Source of the DNA: Amaurobius ferox
Lineage: Eukaryota; Arthropoda; Arachnida; Araneae; Amaurobiidae
DNA length: 64,000 nucleotides
Reading direction: 5' to 3'
NCBI GenBank assembly: GCA_951213105.1
Contig: OX578153.1
Location: forward strand, 54,126,020 to 54,190,019
In this document: piece after piece, positions 1 through 12,300 of the stretch
Layout of the letters: each line of letters starts with the position of its first letter
Position numbering within the stretch: the stretch's first letter is position 1
Notes under the pieces: model-generated
Seen by the model: the letters and a program-made list of their open reading frames with translations, nothing else
Databases searched by the model: none
Told to the model about the DNA's origin: nothing
Made by a program: the position numbers and the translations under genes

Positions 1-2136
1 AAAGCGAGAGAGGATAATATTATTTATGAATTTATTCGAAAATGTTTCGGTATACAATCACTTTTGTGACATGTTCTTTCTCTACCTCCTTGCATTTTCA
101 TTTTTATTAAAAAAATGAGTCAATATTTAAACAAAAATGTTAGGTTTTATTCAAAATTACATGGAGATGATATGAAAAAATATTGAACTTTATATTCGAA
201 TTCAATTCCAGGCGACAGCGCTTTTTCTACAATTTTTTAAAGTGTACGAACACTTTTGAGAGCCACTATATGCGTCTATAGGAGGTTTATTAAATGATTT
301 TTTAAAAATCTAAAGATTTGTCTTCAATTTATTACTTAGTTAATACCAAGTTTATGTTAATTATGTTATTTTGAATCATCAATTTATATAAATGAAATTA
401 CTAAAATGTAAATATCTATCTACCAATAACTTTATTTTTATTTTTATTTTTAGTTTGCATTACATTTCCAACATCAGAAAGACTGCAATGTCGCCAATCA
501 AGCTGAAGGGTCTAAATATAACAGACTTTCAGACAATGTGAAGAGTTTCATGCTTTTTAAAATCTGATAAATATAAAGAATCAGATGTAAGCTCAAATAG
601 CTTTTATATATCCATAGAGATAGCTATAAATATACAATTTTAGACGAGAAAAGTCTAAAGTGTATTTTTTTCGTTAAAATATCAGAGTGAAAAATATACG
701 AACTTCAAATTTTATCTTTTGGAGAATGTCAACATGGAACGTCAGTTACCTGTGTGATTGATTCTGAAGCAGAAAATATATTTTGGATATTCCAACAGCG
801 TCCCTAAATGCTACTGATATTTGTGATATATATATATAAATAAGAACTTCTAAATCCAGAATAAACAAAGATTTTCGACAATGATGAATTCTAAGAAAGT
901 ATCAAATGTTACTTTGGAACTTTAGAATCTATCAAGAAAATCAATCTCTTTTATGCTCAGAAAGCGCAGACGATCAGGAAAGAATTTCTATTCTTAGATG
1001 CCGAAGTGACAGTTGCAGTATGGAAAAAATTTCGTATTCTGCTTTTCGTGCCATGCATAAAATGCCACTCAAAAATTCTATTGATTCCATTTCGGAACAA
1101 AGATTTCTGTATTTTATTTAAAGTCATCTTTTAGAAATATAGGAAAAAGGACCGCATATTTATTCAGTATTCCAGAAAATGATGTCTTAAAATCAGACGA
1201 TATTTTTCTCAAATTAAATTTCCTATATTTCGTGTTTAATGGTGACAGTAAGGTATTTAATTAAGAATTTATTGGAAAATATAAAAATCTTTATATATAT
1301 TACTCTAAAACTTTAACCTTATAAATAAATATTTACATTTATTTTCAGAATTTATTAATATTGTATGCTATTTTAACTTTTGTCCATATTATTAATAGGA
1401 GAAATATATATTTCTCATTATTTTCAGAATTTCAGATTGCAAAAATTTAACTAGATTAAAATAATTGATTATAAAGTTTTACTTAAACATATTTTGTACT
1501 CCAACATTTTATACAAAATTAATGTATTTTTTTAAATCCTTAATAATATCATGTGAATGCAAACAAATAATTGTGATTGATGAAATGCATTTATATTTAA
1601 TAATAACGACAAATTAAATACAATTCAAATAAATAATGGAAATTCATACACTACATTATGATGTAGGAAAGTACAAAATAATTTTACTTTCAATATAAAT
1701 AATTTATACATCATCCAAAAATATTAAAAAGTTGTTTTGGAATTCAATTATTACTTCTGTTCTTAGGGTGAAATACATCAAAGAATTGTGATAAAAAAAT
1801 GCCATGAAAACGGTAAAAAGACATGAGTTTTCATTTTGTAAAATGAATTTGTTTTGAAATTCCACCATTTGTTGTCTACAACTGACGACATTATAAAAGT
1901 GAAATAATGAAATCTTTTGAAAATTTAATTTACTGGAGAAATTAATAAAATCTCAATTGATTCCCATTTGAACAGAAAATATTTCTTTTCAAAACTTCCT
2001 CGTCTTCAATAAAAAATAAAACTTGTTCTTTCATATCTCTAATTTGAATAGCGGAAACAACTTTGATCTCAGTGACTCAATTGATGTTTTAACGAATAAT
2101 CAAATCTCAAGAAATACGAAGAAATCATGTTTCGAA
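1..2136. other. AT-rich stretch, no supported gene
   Basis: This is mostly AT-rich sequence without a recognisable gene or repeat. Two short stretches read somewhat like protein: about 700-810 on the plus strand, which contains two cysteines and an acidic patch before a stop, and the open frame 906-1121 (71 codons). Neither shows a motif I recognise and neither has convincing splice sites, so they are not called as genes. They could be exon or transposon remnants. Confidence 0.5.
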
Positions 2137-2138
2137 CT

Positions 2139-2184
2139 TATAAAAAGCCCAAAGAGAAAAGAACGTGACGTAAGTGTGACGTCA
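2139..2184 (+). promoter_or_regulatory. Candidate core promoter: TATA box with CRE-like sites
   Basis: A good TATA box (TATAAAAAG, 2139-2147) is followed by two CRE-like sites, TGACGTAA at 2166-2173 and a perfect palindromic TGACGTCA at 2177-2184. An ATG with an open frame and a splice donor follows at 2197. In animals CRE palindromes bind CREB/ATF bZIP factors. With a start site about 30 bp after the TATA box, the CREs would lie at or just after the start, which is unusual but possible. The arrangement is seen directly; promoter activity is inference. Confidence 0.35.
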
Positions 2185-2196
2185 TCCAACTAGAGA

Positions 2197-2332
2197 ATGA
2201 ATTCTTCTCCAATGAGCTTCAACGAGAGCACGACGGCGATGACGTATTTTCCGAATCCAACGCCTATTGGCTCGATTGGAAGGCACAATAAATCGTTATT
2301 TTCTCGTGGACTCCCTCCAGCGAAGCCTACAG
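2197..2332 (+). CDS. Candidate first coding exon, unknown protein
   Basis: The frame opens at an ATG 50 bp after a TATA box and runs 45 codons plus one base to a consensus donor (ACAG/GTAAGAAC, cut after 2332). Base composition is richer in G and C than the surrounding DNA. The peptide starts MNSSPMSFNESTTAM and is rich in Ser, Thr, Asn and Pro. It has N-x-S/T sequons (NSS, NES, NKS), no signal peptide and no membrane segment. Sequons near an N-terminus would fit an extracellular N-terminal tail, for example of a receptor, but there is no further evidence for that. No partner exon is recognised downstream in the window, and long introns are common in such genomes. It may also be a chance open frame, since the unspliced frame runs only to 2397. 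Confidence 0.3.
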
Positions 2333-2399
2333 GTAAGAACAAACAATTTTATTTTCACAAAATAGTAATTATTTCACTTTCAGAAATATTTCTGTAAAG

Positions 2400-4931
2400 A
2401 ATTTAAAAAGGAAGATTTATACATTTTGCAAGAATACATCGAAACTTTTGATCATAACTTGAGCAAAACTATTTGTTAATTTGCAAAACTTATTAATAGG
2501 TATAGAATTCTGAATTGGGGAATAAATTTAACCAAATAAATTATCTTCTGACAATTTACCTTTGCAACAATTATTAGCATAAATTTAGAAAGAGTAAATA
2601 ATTTTATTATTGTCTAACATAAATAAAGTCGTTAAAAACATTAAGTAGCAGATTTCCGATAAATGCAAGTAGGGACCGGGGCTAGTTGGCGGAAATTTTA
2701 GAGTATATTTTTCTCTTTTCAGACATCTGATAAAAAAAATAATGCCAAGTAGTCATAAAAGGAAGCGTTTTGAATATTGTAATATTTTTACTTGAGGATA
2801 AATTTTGGTTAAGAAAGTAGTGGAATATTTTTCAGTTAAATTTCTTCATGTTCCAACCAACCCAACCCCCTCACGAAGTTAGTTGACTAACGCATTGATC
2901 CAGATTGATATTGAAAATTTTAGATTTTGAAAGGAAAAAAAGTTCATTTTTTCGAAATTACATAAAAGTTCATAAAGCGCAATTCAATTTAAATGTATTT
3001 TTTCAGTCTTATTACTGTTAACTGTCTACAGGAAGCATACCAGTTGGGTAAACTAAACATCAATATAAAATAAAATAAATTATGAAGTAATTTCACCCCT
3101 GTAAAAACCTCGTTTGTCTCTTTATCCTCTTTAGATGCCATTGTAGGGGATTTTACTTTGATCTGGCCAAAAGGACTTAACTCTAACCTAAATTAACTTG
3201 ATATCCAGGACCTTTAGGCCCAGAGTAATAACACACGAATGCACTGATTTAATCAAAATTGATTTATTGTCTTCTTCACATAATGACAGCAGCTGACTGT
3301 TTAAAGCAACTGACGACATAGACAATAACTGATATTGCACACATCCTGAATGATACACAATTACAGACTATAACACACTTTATGGGCCTGGTGATGAAGC
3401 TTACACCGTAGACGAGCTACAAAGGTTTTATGCTTACCCAAAACGCTTTCTGTTGCCTCGCACCGTATTGCGGCCAACCCAGGATACTAGACTCTGCTAG
3501 TCATAGTGGTTTCCACGTGGGTTTCATTCAACTAGGCCACCATACAACTCTCGCATTCAGCTAATTCTATCCTTTTGAATTCTTAATTGAATCCACTGAG
3601 TTACTCACGAACCGAAACTTTAACCTGTTCTACATCAGCAACGCAGGAATATAAATTAGCTCGGTGATTGGTCTATCTAACCGAACCAGTTAGAATTGTT
3701 AATGTAAAAGAAACATAATTTACAATAGAAACTGAAGGATATAATAATTAAAAGCTTATTTAGACCTCACACCTCTTCTATAATAAAAAAAATGCTTAAA
3801 ATAAAAATAAATAAAAATTAAAAATTAAAATATATATTGCCATTCCGTCTTAATTCAACAACATCTACTTTTATAAATGCTTTCTACTTTTATTTGTAAT
3901 ATCTACTTTTCTTTTTCACATCTACTTTTCTTTTTCACAAATGCGCATTATGCTCAACTGTTGATCCTTCGTCCATGCATAAAGTTGGACGGTCAAAACT
4001 TTGTGAAAACTTATTTAACTCCTGTAGCATAAATCCGTGACATACTTTCTGTTTTTTTATTAAACGTTAGTTTAATGTAACGTGTGATGATATATGTTTT
4101 AATAGTTGAATGTTGTTCGTTTCATCATTCTCCCCATTTACTACAAAAAAATAAAATGCTGCATATACATTTGTATTGCTATATTATATTATTTTCAGCT
4201 TTTATAAAAATATATACAAAGAAATGCCACTCTGTTACAAATTTACAGCGAAAAAGTAACTGGCAGGCTCTATTTCATCTTTAAATTATGAACTTTACAA
4301 CAGTTCAGACAAATCTCACATTGCTATTCTTGTCACAAGTGTAGCAAAAAAAACTTCCACGTTTAATTCTTATGTCTAACATGCCATTCAATTATCCTCT
4401 ACTTCTAACTTGTAAAAGTCTGAGCTATATTGTTTATAAATAGTTGTCATAGATTGTGGATTCTCGTCGAATATTGTTTGTCGATCGTACTTTTTCTAAA
4501 CATTTTAGCCACATTTAAAGAAGAAAATACCAATTAAAACATTAACAACAGTGCATTTGGCAATATTACATTTATGCAGCATTGAGCAACGTAATCCGCC
4601 ATTGTATTGCTTGCTCTTATATGGGCGTCCTGGTTCAGGCTTCTTCGCACTGAAGAAGAAAATCCTAAAAGTATTCGAAACATACGTCCGCTTATACTTA
4701 TTTTTGCAACATTTTACATTTCATTTTAGTTCATTAAATTTCACATTGACTAAAAGTAAAATTAAACTTCGTTATGTGTTTACAAAATGTTTGATATAAT
4801 AAGAAAATCGAATTGAATTTTGTAATTTTTAGGTTTCAAAATTCAAGGTTATATTTACGTTTGGTGCTTTATGCTGTATATATACTTTTATTTTTACTAA
4901 ATAAACAACTAACCCCGAAATAAATACACTT
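2400..4931. other. Intergenic or intronic AT-rich DNA
   Basis: No gene is supported here. About 3190-3720 is less AT-rich than its flanks and has no long open frame. It could be part of an old retroelement, but I see neither clear TG...CA ends nor a target duplication. The remaining sequence is AT-rich and looks unique within the window. The open frames at 4084-4284 and 4551-4799 have no recognisable motif. Confidence 0.4.
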
Positions 4932-5091
4932 TAAGACAAAAAAATCGACGCACACCGCATAATAATTCGGTAGTATAATGAAACTGTACATGCAAACACC
5001 TGTCGACCGAATATGCAAATGATCAGAAATTCACAACCAATGAATGAATAGTCGTAACAACAGCGCATTGAAACTGAGCACCATGGTGGTG

Positions 5092-5098
5092 TATATAA
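5092..5098 (+). promoter_or_regulatory. TATA box of the Tc1 transposase
   Basis: TATATAA sits 73 bp upstream of the transposase ATG at 5171 and inside the transposon, so the element carries its own promoter. Activity is not tested. Confidence 0.5.
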
Positions 5099-5170
5099 GG
5101 AGCGAACCTCGCTCGCAGGAACAAAACGTGCAGTGAACTTCGATTGCGTTTATGTACCTTGATTGTAACA

Positions 5171-6153
5171 ATGCCTCGCCGGCGAATTCGCGGCCACTAC
5201 GAGCATATGAAGGAGTTTGAAAAGGGCCTGATTTCGAACTGCATGAGGCTGAATACCGACGAATCGCTCGGCATTTCAGTAGGAGCGATGCAGTACTTAG
5301 ACGATGTTAGCAGGCATGGGTCCAGCAGATTTCATGGCAAGCGGACGCCTAGAGCGACGACAGAACGGGAAGATAGAGCAATTGTCAGACCAGCTGTGAC
5401 CGCACGAGATTCGTCGTTATCAACCATTCAAAGTGTGACAAACACAGAAGTGACTAAACGGGCCATTAATAGAGGACTACGGGAGCGGAGTCTATACTCG
5501 CGGCGCTTATTACACCGTCTACCACTGACCAGTATGCACCGTTACAGCGACTGAAATGGTGCCGGGTCTGATCAACTTGGAATTGTTCTTATTGGGAACG
5601 AATTGTCTTCAGTGATATGTCCCATTTCGAACTGAGTCCCGACGGCCAGCACAGACGTGTTTGGAGACAGCCCGGACATCGTCAGGATCCTGCTTTTAGT
5701 GCCACACGCCCTACGGCCCGACAACATGGAGTTATGTTCTGGGATACCATTTCGTTTGATAGCCGGACACTTTTGATAGTTCTCCGTGGCACCATCACAG
5801 CACAGCGGTATGTTTCCGACATTCTACGACCCGCTGTATTGTCATTTCTTTTCCGACACCTAGGGCTAACTTTTCAGAAAGATAATGCCAGGCGACCCAC
5901 TGCACGTCTCTCTATTGATTGTCGAGTGCTTACGACACATTTCCTTGGCCAGCCAGATCTCTCGCCTATTGAGCAAATTTGGGCTGAGATGGGGCGTCGT
6001 CTGCGACCATCCCAGAATGTAGACGAATTAGCTCGTGAATTGGAGGCCATTTGGAACGACATCCCTCAAGACACCATCCGCCAACTTTATGCATCAATGC
6101 CACGTCGGGTAACAGCTTGTATTAAGACCAGAGATGGACCAACGCCATATTGA
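5171..6153 (+). pseudogene. Tc1-type DDE transposase, frameshifted
   Basis: The transposase would cut and paste the element by binding its terminal repeats. The frame begins MPRRRIRGHYEHMKEFEKG, a typical start in this Tc1 group, and runs to a stop at 5554. The C-terminal half continues in a different frame from about 5590 to 6153 and ends in MPRRVTACI...GPTPY, the usual C-terminus. The DNA-binding region is damaged: the second helix-turn-helix part is shortened around residues 35-65. Catalytic residues are still visible: the Asp of IVFSD (about 5608), the Asp of FQKDNA (about 5883) and the Glu of SPIEQ (about 5973). Only 29 residues separate the last two instead of the usual 34, so a small deletion lies between them. 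It cannot make a working enzyme. Confidence 0.88.
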
Positions 6154-6305
6154 CGTGCTCATTTTGTGTAGATCTTTCAGTACAATAAATCATCCAATTG
6201 TTCTAAAATTCTAATTATTTCTTTTTCTGTACATCCACATTAAACTTACCAAATTTTGTCTCATTTCGAAACTTATTTCTTAATGCGTCGATTTTTTTTG
6301 TCTTA

Positions 6306-7495
6306 GAATGTACGTCAACCAATACCATCGCATACATCCAGGTTTGCGTTACTCTGTATCGTTATAGTAAACATTCCATAATTTCACTTAAATTCTACCC
6401 CAAGATACTGTAAAAAACTGGTAATAATAAAGGAGTAACGAAATTTATTATAAATAATAACCCGATTTATAAAACGACAAACATTTCTTTACACCATTTT
6501 GAAAAAGAAGCAAACGTGGAAATTAGAAAATTTTCGTGCTAAAGACGGTTAACATTTTTGTACATGTGAACATTTGATGAGTAAGCATGTAATATTCCTC
6601 CTAACGTTATTTGACAAGAAAGTTACAAATTTATTAGAACTACAACAACTTATTCATGTAGCCAACATTACCCTGTCTCGTCTGCTGTTGGAAATAAACC
6701 GTTTTAGCAAATATGACACGATTCTTCATCGAAATAATATTTCTAGGCCGATAATTTTAATTTTTTATATTTTACCTGCGAAATAAAGAATAGTATATAT
6801 ATAATACCCTCCTAATATAGACTATCAAATGTTGATGTTTCAGTATTTTGAGCTCTTCAGCACGGAACGACTGATGATTGCAAAAATGAACCAACGGTTG
6901 CAATTTTTCGAGTCTCTTCAGTAATCGACGGTTCAAAAAATACCATCATTTGAGTTTTGCCATGCAGCCAGATTCAAATTTAAAGAACATTGATCTCAGA
7001 TTGTTCGAAGATGCAATGGCTAAGTTCACAGTTATAGACATGCCTAAATTACCGTCTGAGCTCAACCATTATTAAATGTGAACCCGATGACTAACCATTG
7101 TTAGTAACTGACTAAGATCTATGGACGAAACTTAGATTGTGTGTAGATATGATGAAGTCGATGATTTTCGAGAAATAATGCACACTTACATATTCTTATT
7201 ACGTTTATCAAACTTAAAAAAAATATGTAAGAGTGCATTTTTCACTCTTACATTTCATTTCTCTTATATTTCTCTTACATCGTATGCATAATAGTGATAA
7301 TAGTGATTTAATTCGTTTAATCTGCAGTTATAACGAAATTATGTTAGCCGAAGATGAATTTCAATGAATGAAAATTATCATATTTTAACTATCATATTTC
7401 AACTTCATATTTTAACTCGTGTTCTAACTGGGATTCGAATCGTAAATCGTTGTTGTAATGAACGCGAGTCCCAATTGAGAATCAATCCATGTGCT
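6306..7495. other. AT-rich spacer, nothing recognised
   Basis: Unique-looking AT-rich sequence between the Tc1 and the hAT elements. The open frame 6574-6786 (70 codons) has no recognisable motif. No repeat shared with the rest of the window was noticed. Confidence 0.4.
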
Positions 7496-7829
7496 ATCTA
7501 GACCAGTGGTCTTAAACTCAGATCTTTTGAAGGGCCACTTTGTAGATTTCTAGGATTTGGGAGGGCCGCAAGAATAATTAATGCCTACGATTACGTAATT
7601 TTACAAAATATGAAACTACGTACAATTACGAAAAAGGGTAACCATTAACCATGATAAAACCATTACTGACATCTTTATGGCTAAGTACTCAGTGAAATAT
7701 GGCAGAAAAAAACGAAGTACACACAAGTTATTTTAATTTTATAATATACGAATTTTAATTTTGGTGGTAAAAATATTAGCATTTTAAAAGGGATTTGTGC
7801 CATGTTATTTGATAGGAGCATATCCTTGT

Positions 7830-8876
7830 TTAACAATTGGCAAACGCTACTTTTAAAATTGAAGACAAATTGGTGTCACTTAATGTATTTCTTTGAAGAG
7901 ATTTGGCTTGATTCATTCTGGAAAACAATTGTTCATATGAATATGTTGTTCTGAACATGGATAACATCTGTGCAGCTATATTGTATATATTTATATAGTT
8001 TTCTTTAGAAACAAACTGGTAAAACTCTATAAGGGTGCAACTGTTGTATTTTTCTTTTAATAAAGAATCGCATTGAAACTCGATTAGTTCCTGTTGAAGT
8101 TCTTCAGGTGCACTATTGATACTGCAGGAAAATGGTGAAACGAATATAATAAAAATTTGCTCCATATCCCTGAAACATTCAAATCTGTTAAAATCCTCTT
8201 TTAGCATTGCAATTTTTGTAGTAAACGCAGTAAAGTCAATTTCCTCCTCTTCCTCAATTATGGATTGTAAAATTGGGAAATGAACAAGACTTCCAGCTTT
8301 AAGATAGCCTTCCCAAAGTTGTAGTTTTCTCACAAATGCTTTCACATTATCAGCAATGTCAGTGACTAGCTTATTTTGGCATTGTAGTTTGACATTTAAA
8401 TAGCCAGTTATATCTGTGCTGAATGCTAGATCACATAGAAATTTAGTGTCATCCAAGAGTGACACATCGTGATTTTTACTTTCACGGAGGATCTTAATTT
8501 CATGTCTTAGATCCCAAACACGTTTTAATACTCGTCCACAGCTACGCCACCTTATTTGAGAGTAATATAAAATGTCATTATGCTCACAATCTATATTTTT
8601 CAGAAAAGCAGTGAACTGTCTGTGATTTAAGCTTTTGGAGCGAATATAGTTAATGATTTTTACTACAGGCTTCAAACTGTTTTCAACTTTTAAAACACGG
8701 CCACACAGTGCATCTTGATGTGTAATGCAGTGGAAGTGCACAAATTGAAGAAAAGAGCCTTCAGTAATCAACTTTTCGAAGATTACAAACAACAAATGGC
8801 CTGTTGCCAGAAAATCAGCATCAAAATTTTCTCTTTCCACTGGTGTTGCCAGGTCTTTCCAACAAATTTCGCCCAT
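7830..8876 (-). pseudogene. hAT transposase, C-terminal part (GTF2IRD2/ZBED-like group)
   Basis: This open frame of 348 codons resembles the hAT transposases that were domesticated as GTF2IRD2, ZBED5 and FAM200 proteins. Visible landmarks are HCITHQDALCGRVLK near residue 49, a following INYIRSKSLNHRQF segment, and the C-terminal dimerisation region with TYSYEQLFSRMNQ near residue 310 and LSDTNLSSILKVA at the end. The BED zinc finger and the N-terminal catalytic part are missing: sequence upstream (8877-9100) does not continue the frame. It is therefore a truncated transposase, although the remaining frame is free of stops, which is notable. Domestication cannot be excluded, but intact transposon ends and the target duplication argue for an ordinary internally deleted copy. 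Confidence 0.82.
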
Positions 8877-9100
8877 ATTTTGCGCAATGTTGGCAAAAAC
8901 TACTAAAATTCGGTAATTTACTGAAATTCCAAATTATAATTTATTGGCTTTCTAAATGTTTGTAAAAACTTTCTCTCTCTCTAACTCCCCCCCCCCCCCG
9001 AGAAAAACAAGAACAGCACTGAAATTTTCTGAAAGTAGCCGGACCTAGTGGATTTCCTGACCTAGTGGCGCCATCAAGTAAGTGGTTTGGTTATTATTTT

Positions 9101-10053
9101 TACTTTCCTTATATACATAATGTATATGGAAAGTATTGTGACGGGGTCGAAAATTCGAATTCAAGTTTTCGACAGGAGAGCACGTTTCAAGCATCCCTGA
9201 TCACGAATCAAACATTTTTGGAGTGATGTCTGTGTGTGTGTGTGTGTGTGAAAGTATGTGAGTGTGTGTGTGTGTCAGTGAGTCTCTGGAGACGATAACT
9301 GAACGAGACGATAACTGACCTGAATGAACCGATTCGAACAAAATTTGGAACAAAAATCACAATCCATAAACACTGGAAGCCTATTGTTTTTATACGCAAT
9401 CGAATGTTCAGAACCCTCCTAAATTTTCGAATGAAATATTGAAAAAATCGTCAAAAAATCAAAACCACTAATAAAGTTACGCAAATAGACATTTCTTATG
9501 TAATTTTTCATTAGAAAACAATTAACATAAATTTTAGAACGCTAACATAAACCGTTCTCGACATATTGTACAATTTTTCAAAAAAATTATCAAAAAGTCA
9601 TAAAATAAAAATATTTCCTATTGAGAAACATGTTCACGTTTCATATGTAATACCATGCGATAAATTGGGTGACATCATTCTCGTGGATCTAGCTCGTTCC
9701 ATTCATGAAAAAAGATACTTTAAGTAATACTTTTGTATTTGAACGCCAATAATCGTATATCTGCTGTAAGAATAACTTATTTCTTCATCCATAACGCTTG
9801 GCGAGATTTTGGCAACGAATTTGGAAGAATGTCGCCAACTTGGCGACTTTTTGAAATGTTGCCAAATTAACGAAAATCTCGCCAAATGGATAAAAATGAC
9901 GCTAAATCAATGAAAATGACGACTAATTGTCGAAAATTCAACATCTTGGAAAGAATATTAGTATCTACTATAAGAAAAACCTATTTTTTTTATTGTAAAA
10001 GTAGTAAATTCATTACATTATATAAGGAAAGTCATGTGTTGCCCACATCAGAT
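9101..10053 (-). mobile_element. Family A element, copy 1 (Helitron-like, non-coding), nested in hAT
   Basis: In its own (minus) orientation it starts TCTGATGTGGGCAACACATG after a run of A, has ACTTTCCTTATA inside the 5' end, and ends in a hairpin whose right arm is GGAAAGTA (9101-9143). A CA tract (plus-strand GT, about 9231-9270) lies about 100 bp before the hairpin. There is no coding capacity. The same sequence recurs at 38140, 40362, 41174, 45940, 48555, 49300 and 50604. Its position inside the hAT element shows that it inserted later. Confidence 0.85.
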
Positions 10054-10173
10054 TTTTTTTTCTTGTAACTGCATAGCATGAAATTTTATAAATCATTGTA
10101 ATTACGGGAAAGATGCCGGGGGGGGGGCAAAGTAGTATGTATCGGGCCGCGATTTGAGACCACTGATCTAGAC

Positions 10174-12300
10174 AGTCGACGATATATCTATCCATTACGT
10201 TACTGATACTATAATCTATTCTACATTGGAAATAAAGTATACAAAAGAAAACTTCAGAAAAATATTGCAACTGAACTTTTTAAGTGTTAGTTTTTCTGTC
10301 GTTGACATGTTTAAATAGTAGTACTTCTATAAGCTTTCATTTGCTAATTCTACGCATTTTCCCGTAATATTGTATAGAGCGCTAAAAGATTGTGTCATTC
10401 TCGGATGGCAAGGAAACATGATGGAATCAGCCCCACGCTGATATTATTCACTATAACCGTAACTGCTTGGAAACTGTCATATCTGCATATGTTTAGTATA
10501 GTAACTGTTTAATCTCATAGTAGTATGTGCATTAATTCAGTGTTCAAGTCATTCGTTACAAGCAAGGCGGAATTTTAATTAATTACTGTGGAGTGGTTGA
10601 CTCTTGAATATATCATGAAAGTTCTTAAGCGCATATTTCCGTGACAATCCCCAATTTGCTATTGTGAGAATGAGTTGAAAATCCCTGAACTCTCTAAGGT
10701 TACAAAATTTTAAGTTTGGGGGAAAGGGGTGATATTCGCAAATTACTAAATATTTAATTATTTTTTACAACTTTCATTACAAAATCCATACTTAGCATTG
10801 AGGACAAACCTCGACTGTTCTGCAACCTAAATGACTGAAATTCACGTACTGATTACACACACAAAGTCAAACGTGTTTTAATAGTGTAGATATGTTTTAA
10901 ACTAGCACAAAACTTATATTTCATATCATGTTCCGATAGCCCAAGCTAATATCTGCATTCTTGTCGTTGCTAAATCCATTATATACACTTTTATTGTTTG
11001 TTTATTTCTTTCGGAATGACTATTTAGGAGAAAAGAATGTCCTCTGTGTACAAATAAATGGAATATTTATAGCTATTCAATTTGTTACAACTTTTATGCT
11101 TAACATCAAGTTCAATTTAAAATGTGACTGACGGGTTTAAATTACATTGGTTTAAATCATGTTTTTTACTATCGTTTTTTTATTTGTTTAAAACATTTAT
11201 TAGGTTTAAAACATTTTTTTAGTTTCAACCACGGTTTAGAATGTGGTTTATATTGTGTTAACAAACTAGCTTAATTTGAAATAGGGTTAACTGGTTTAAA
11301 CCATGGATTCTGTGAGGCCAGCAGACACCATTTTCAGATTTGGTGTTTCCTATCGAACAAAAGACGCAGACAAGTGACGCCAGTTTCGACAATCTTGGTC
11401 CGAAAGGTTTATTACTCCAATAAATACATGTCATCCAAATTACGAGAGTTACTTGAACATAAACAATGCTTGGCTTACAATGATTTTCATTGATCCAGAG
11501 CAACCAATCAAGGGACACTGCAACGTCACACTTACGAATAAACCAATGGAAATAAGAAGGCGGCAACGCGAGTGTGTCGACCTGAGACCAAAATATGCTG
11601 CTACTAGCAAGAGAATATCAATGAGAGAATCAGATCACTGTAGCAGAGATTTTAAAGCAATATAGCAGAGAAGTATAATCAATAATAAGAGATGAAGAAA
11701 CAAGTCAGATGAAGTACAAGCACTTCCCCAGAGGAATCAGTAATATTCACCACAGTTTCTTAAAAAGAAAACTTTTTTTTTTGCAGTTCATTAGCAGCAC
11801 TACCACATTCAGAACTAACGAGAAGCTGCTGGTTACATAGCTAATATTTGATAAACAATTTAGCTATAAAATAAGTGCTTCTACTGTCAAAAAATGGTAC
11901 AAATCATTCAAAAAAGTAGTCTAGAATGTTTTGATTTTCTTGAGATCCCGACTAAAGGACTAGAATTTAACCTTGTTTCTGACATGTACAGCCATTACTT
12001 CAACTGGGAGTCAAAATGGCCGCTGTTGCGCCAGGATATATATTTAGGAATCAATCTGCATATGTGATCTCTCTTCTAATTAATAGGGTTAATTTAGTGC
12101 AGTGTTCCTGTAAGTCTTTATCGGATTATGTGAATTTCTGACGGTTTAATATAGTGTAGAAGGTTAAAACATTCCATTAATACCTCATTGAAACGTCTAA
12201 AAACCTCACTATATCGCAGGCAGATTCGTAGAATGTAGTAAATAATTTTTTCTTAAGATAATTTCAATGTTTTGCAATTTTTGTTACAATATTAAAAAAA
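10174..12300. other. AT-rich spacer, no supported gene
   Basis: Mostly unique AT-rich DNA. About 11130-11310 repeats TTTAAA-type motifs in both orientations and may be a degraded foldback element. The stretch 11300-11620 is less AT-rich and open on both strands (11258-11566 minus, 11453-11665 plus), but nothing in either frame is recognisable. Confidence 0.4.

Larger units (their letters stand above)
4932..6305 (+). mobile_element. Tc1-family DNA transposon, ends intact, transposase decayed
   Basis: The element is bounded by inverted repeats of about 21 bp, 4932-4952 and 6284-6305, each starting TAAGACAAAAA. They match except for one extra A in the right copy. The outermost TA at each end is the expected Tc1/mariner target duplication. 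The length of about 1.37 kb is normal for a full-length Tc1 element with one transposase gene. Between the ends lie a TATA-type promoter and a broken plus-strand transposase. The DNA is visibly richer in G and C than its surroundings. The copy is not autonomous, but its ends could in principle be moved by a related transposase. Confidence 0.9.
7504..10165 (-). mobile_element. hAT-superfamily DNA transposon with 8-bp target duplication
   Basis: The ends are short inverted repeats: CAGTGGTCTTAAA at the left and, on the other strand, CAGTGGTCTCAAA at the right. Both match the CAGNGGT...CAAA ends of Charlie-like hAT elements. The 8-bp sequence ATCTAGAC flanks both ends exactly (7496-7503 and 10166-10173), which is the hAT target duplication. 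The element carries a minus-strand transposase remnant, a 13-bp C tract (8987-8999) and, near its right end, a G-rich tract. A family A element of about 950 bp is nested in it (9101-10053), leaving about 1.7 kb of hAT sequence. The perfect duplication shows the insertion is not very old or has been well preserved. Confidence 0.9.

Noticed and set aside
2640..2900. Possible inverted-repeat element around GGGGCTAGTTGG and CCAACCAACCC
   Set aside because: The two G/C-rich blocks match only loosely and no target duplication is visible.
3190..3720. Solo LTR
   Set aside because: The block is less AT-rich than its flanks and contains a TTTATTG signal in reverse, but no TG...CA ends or target duplication could be found.
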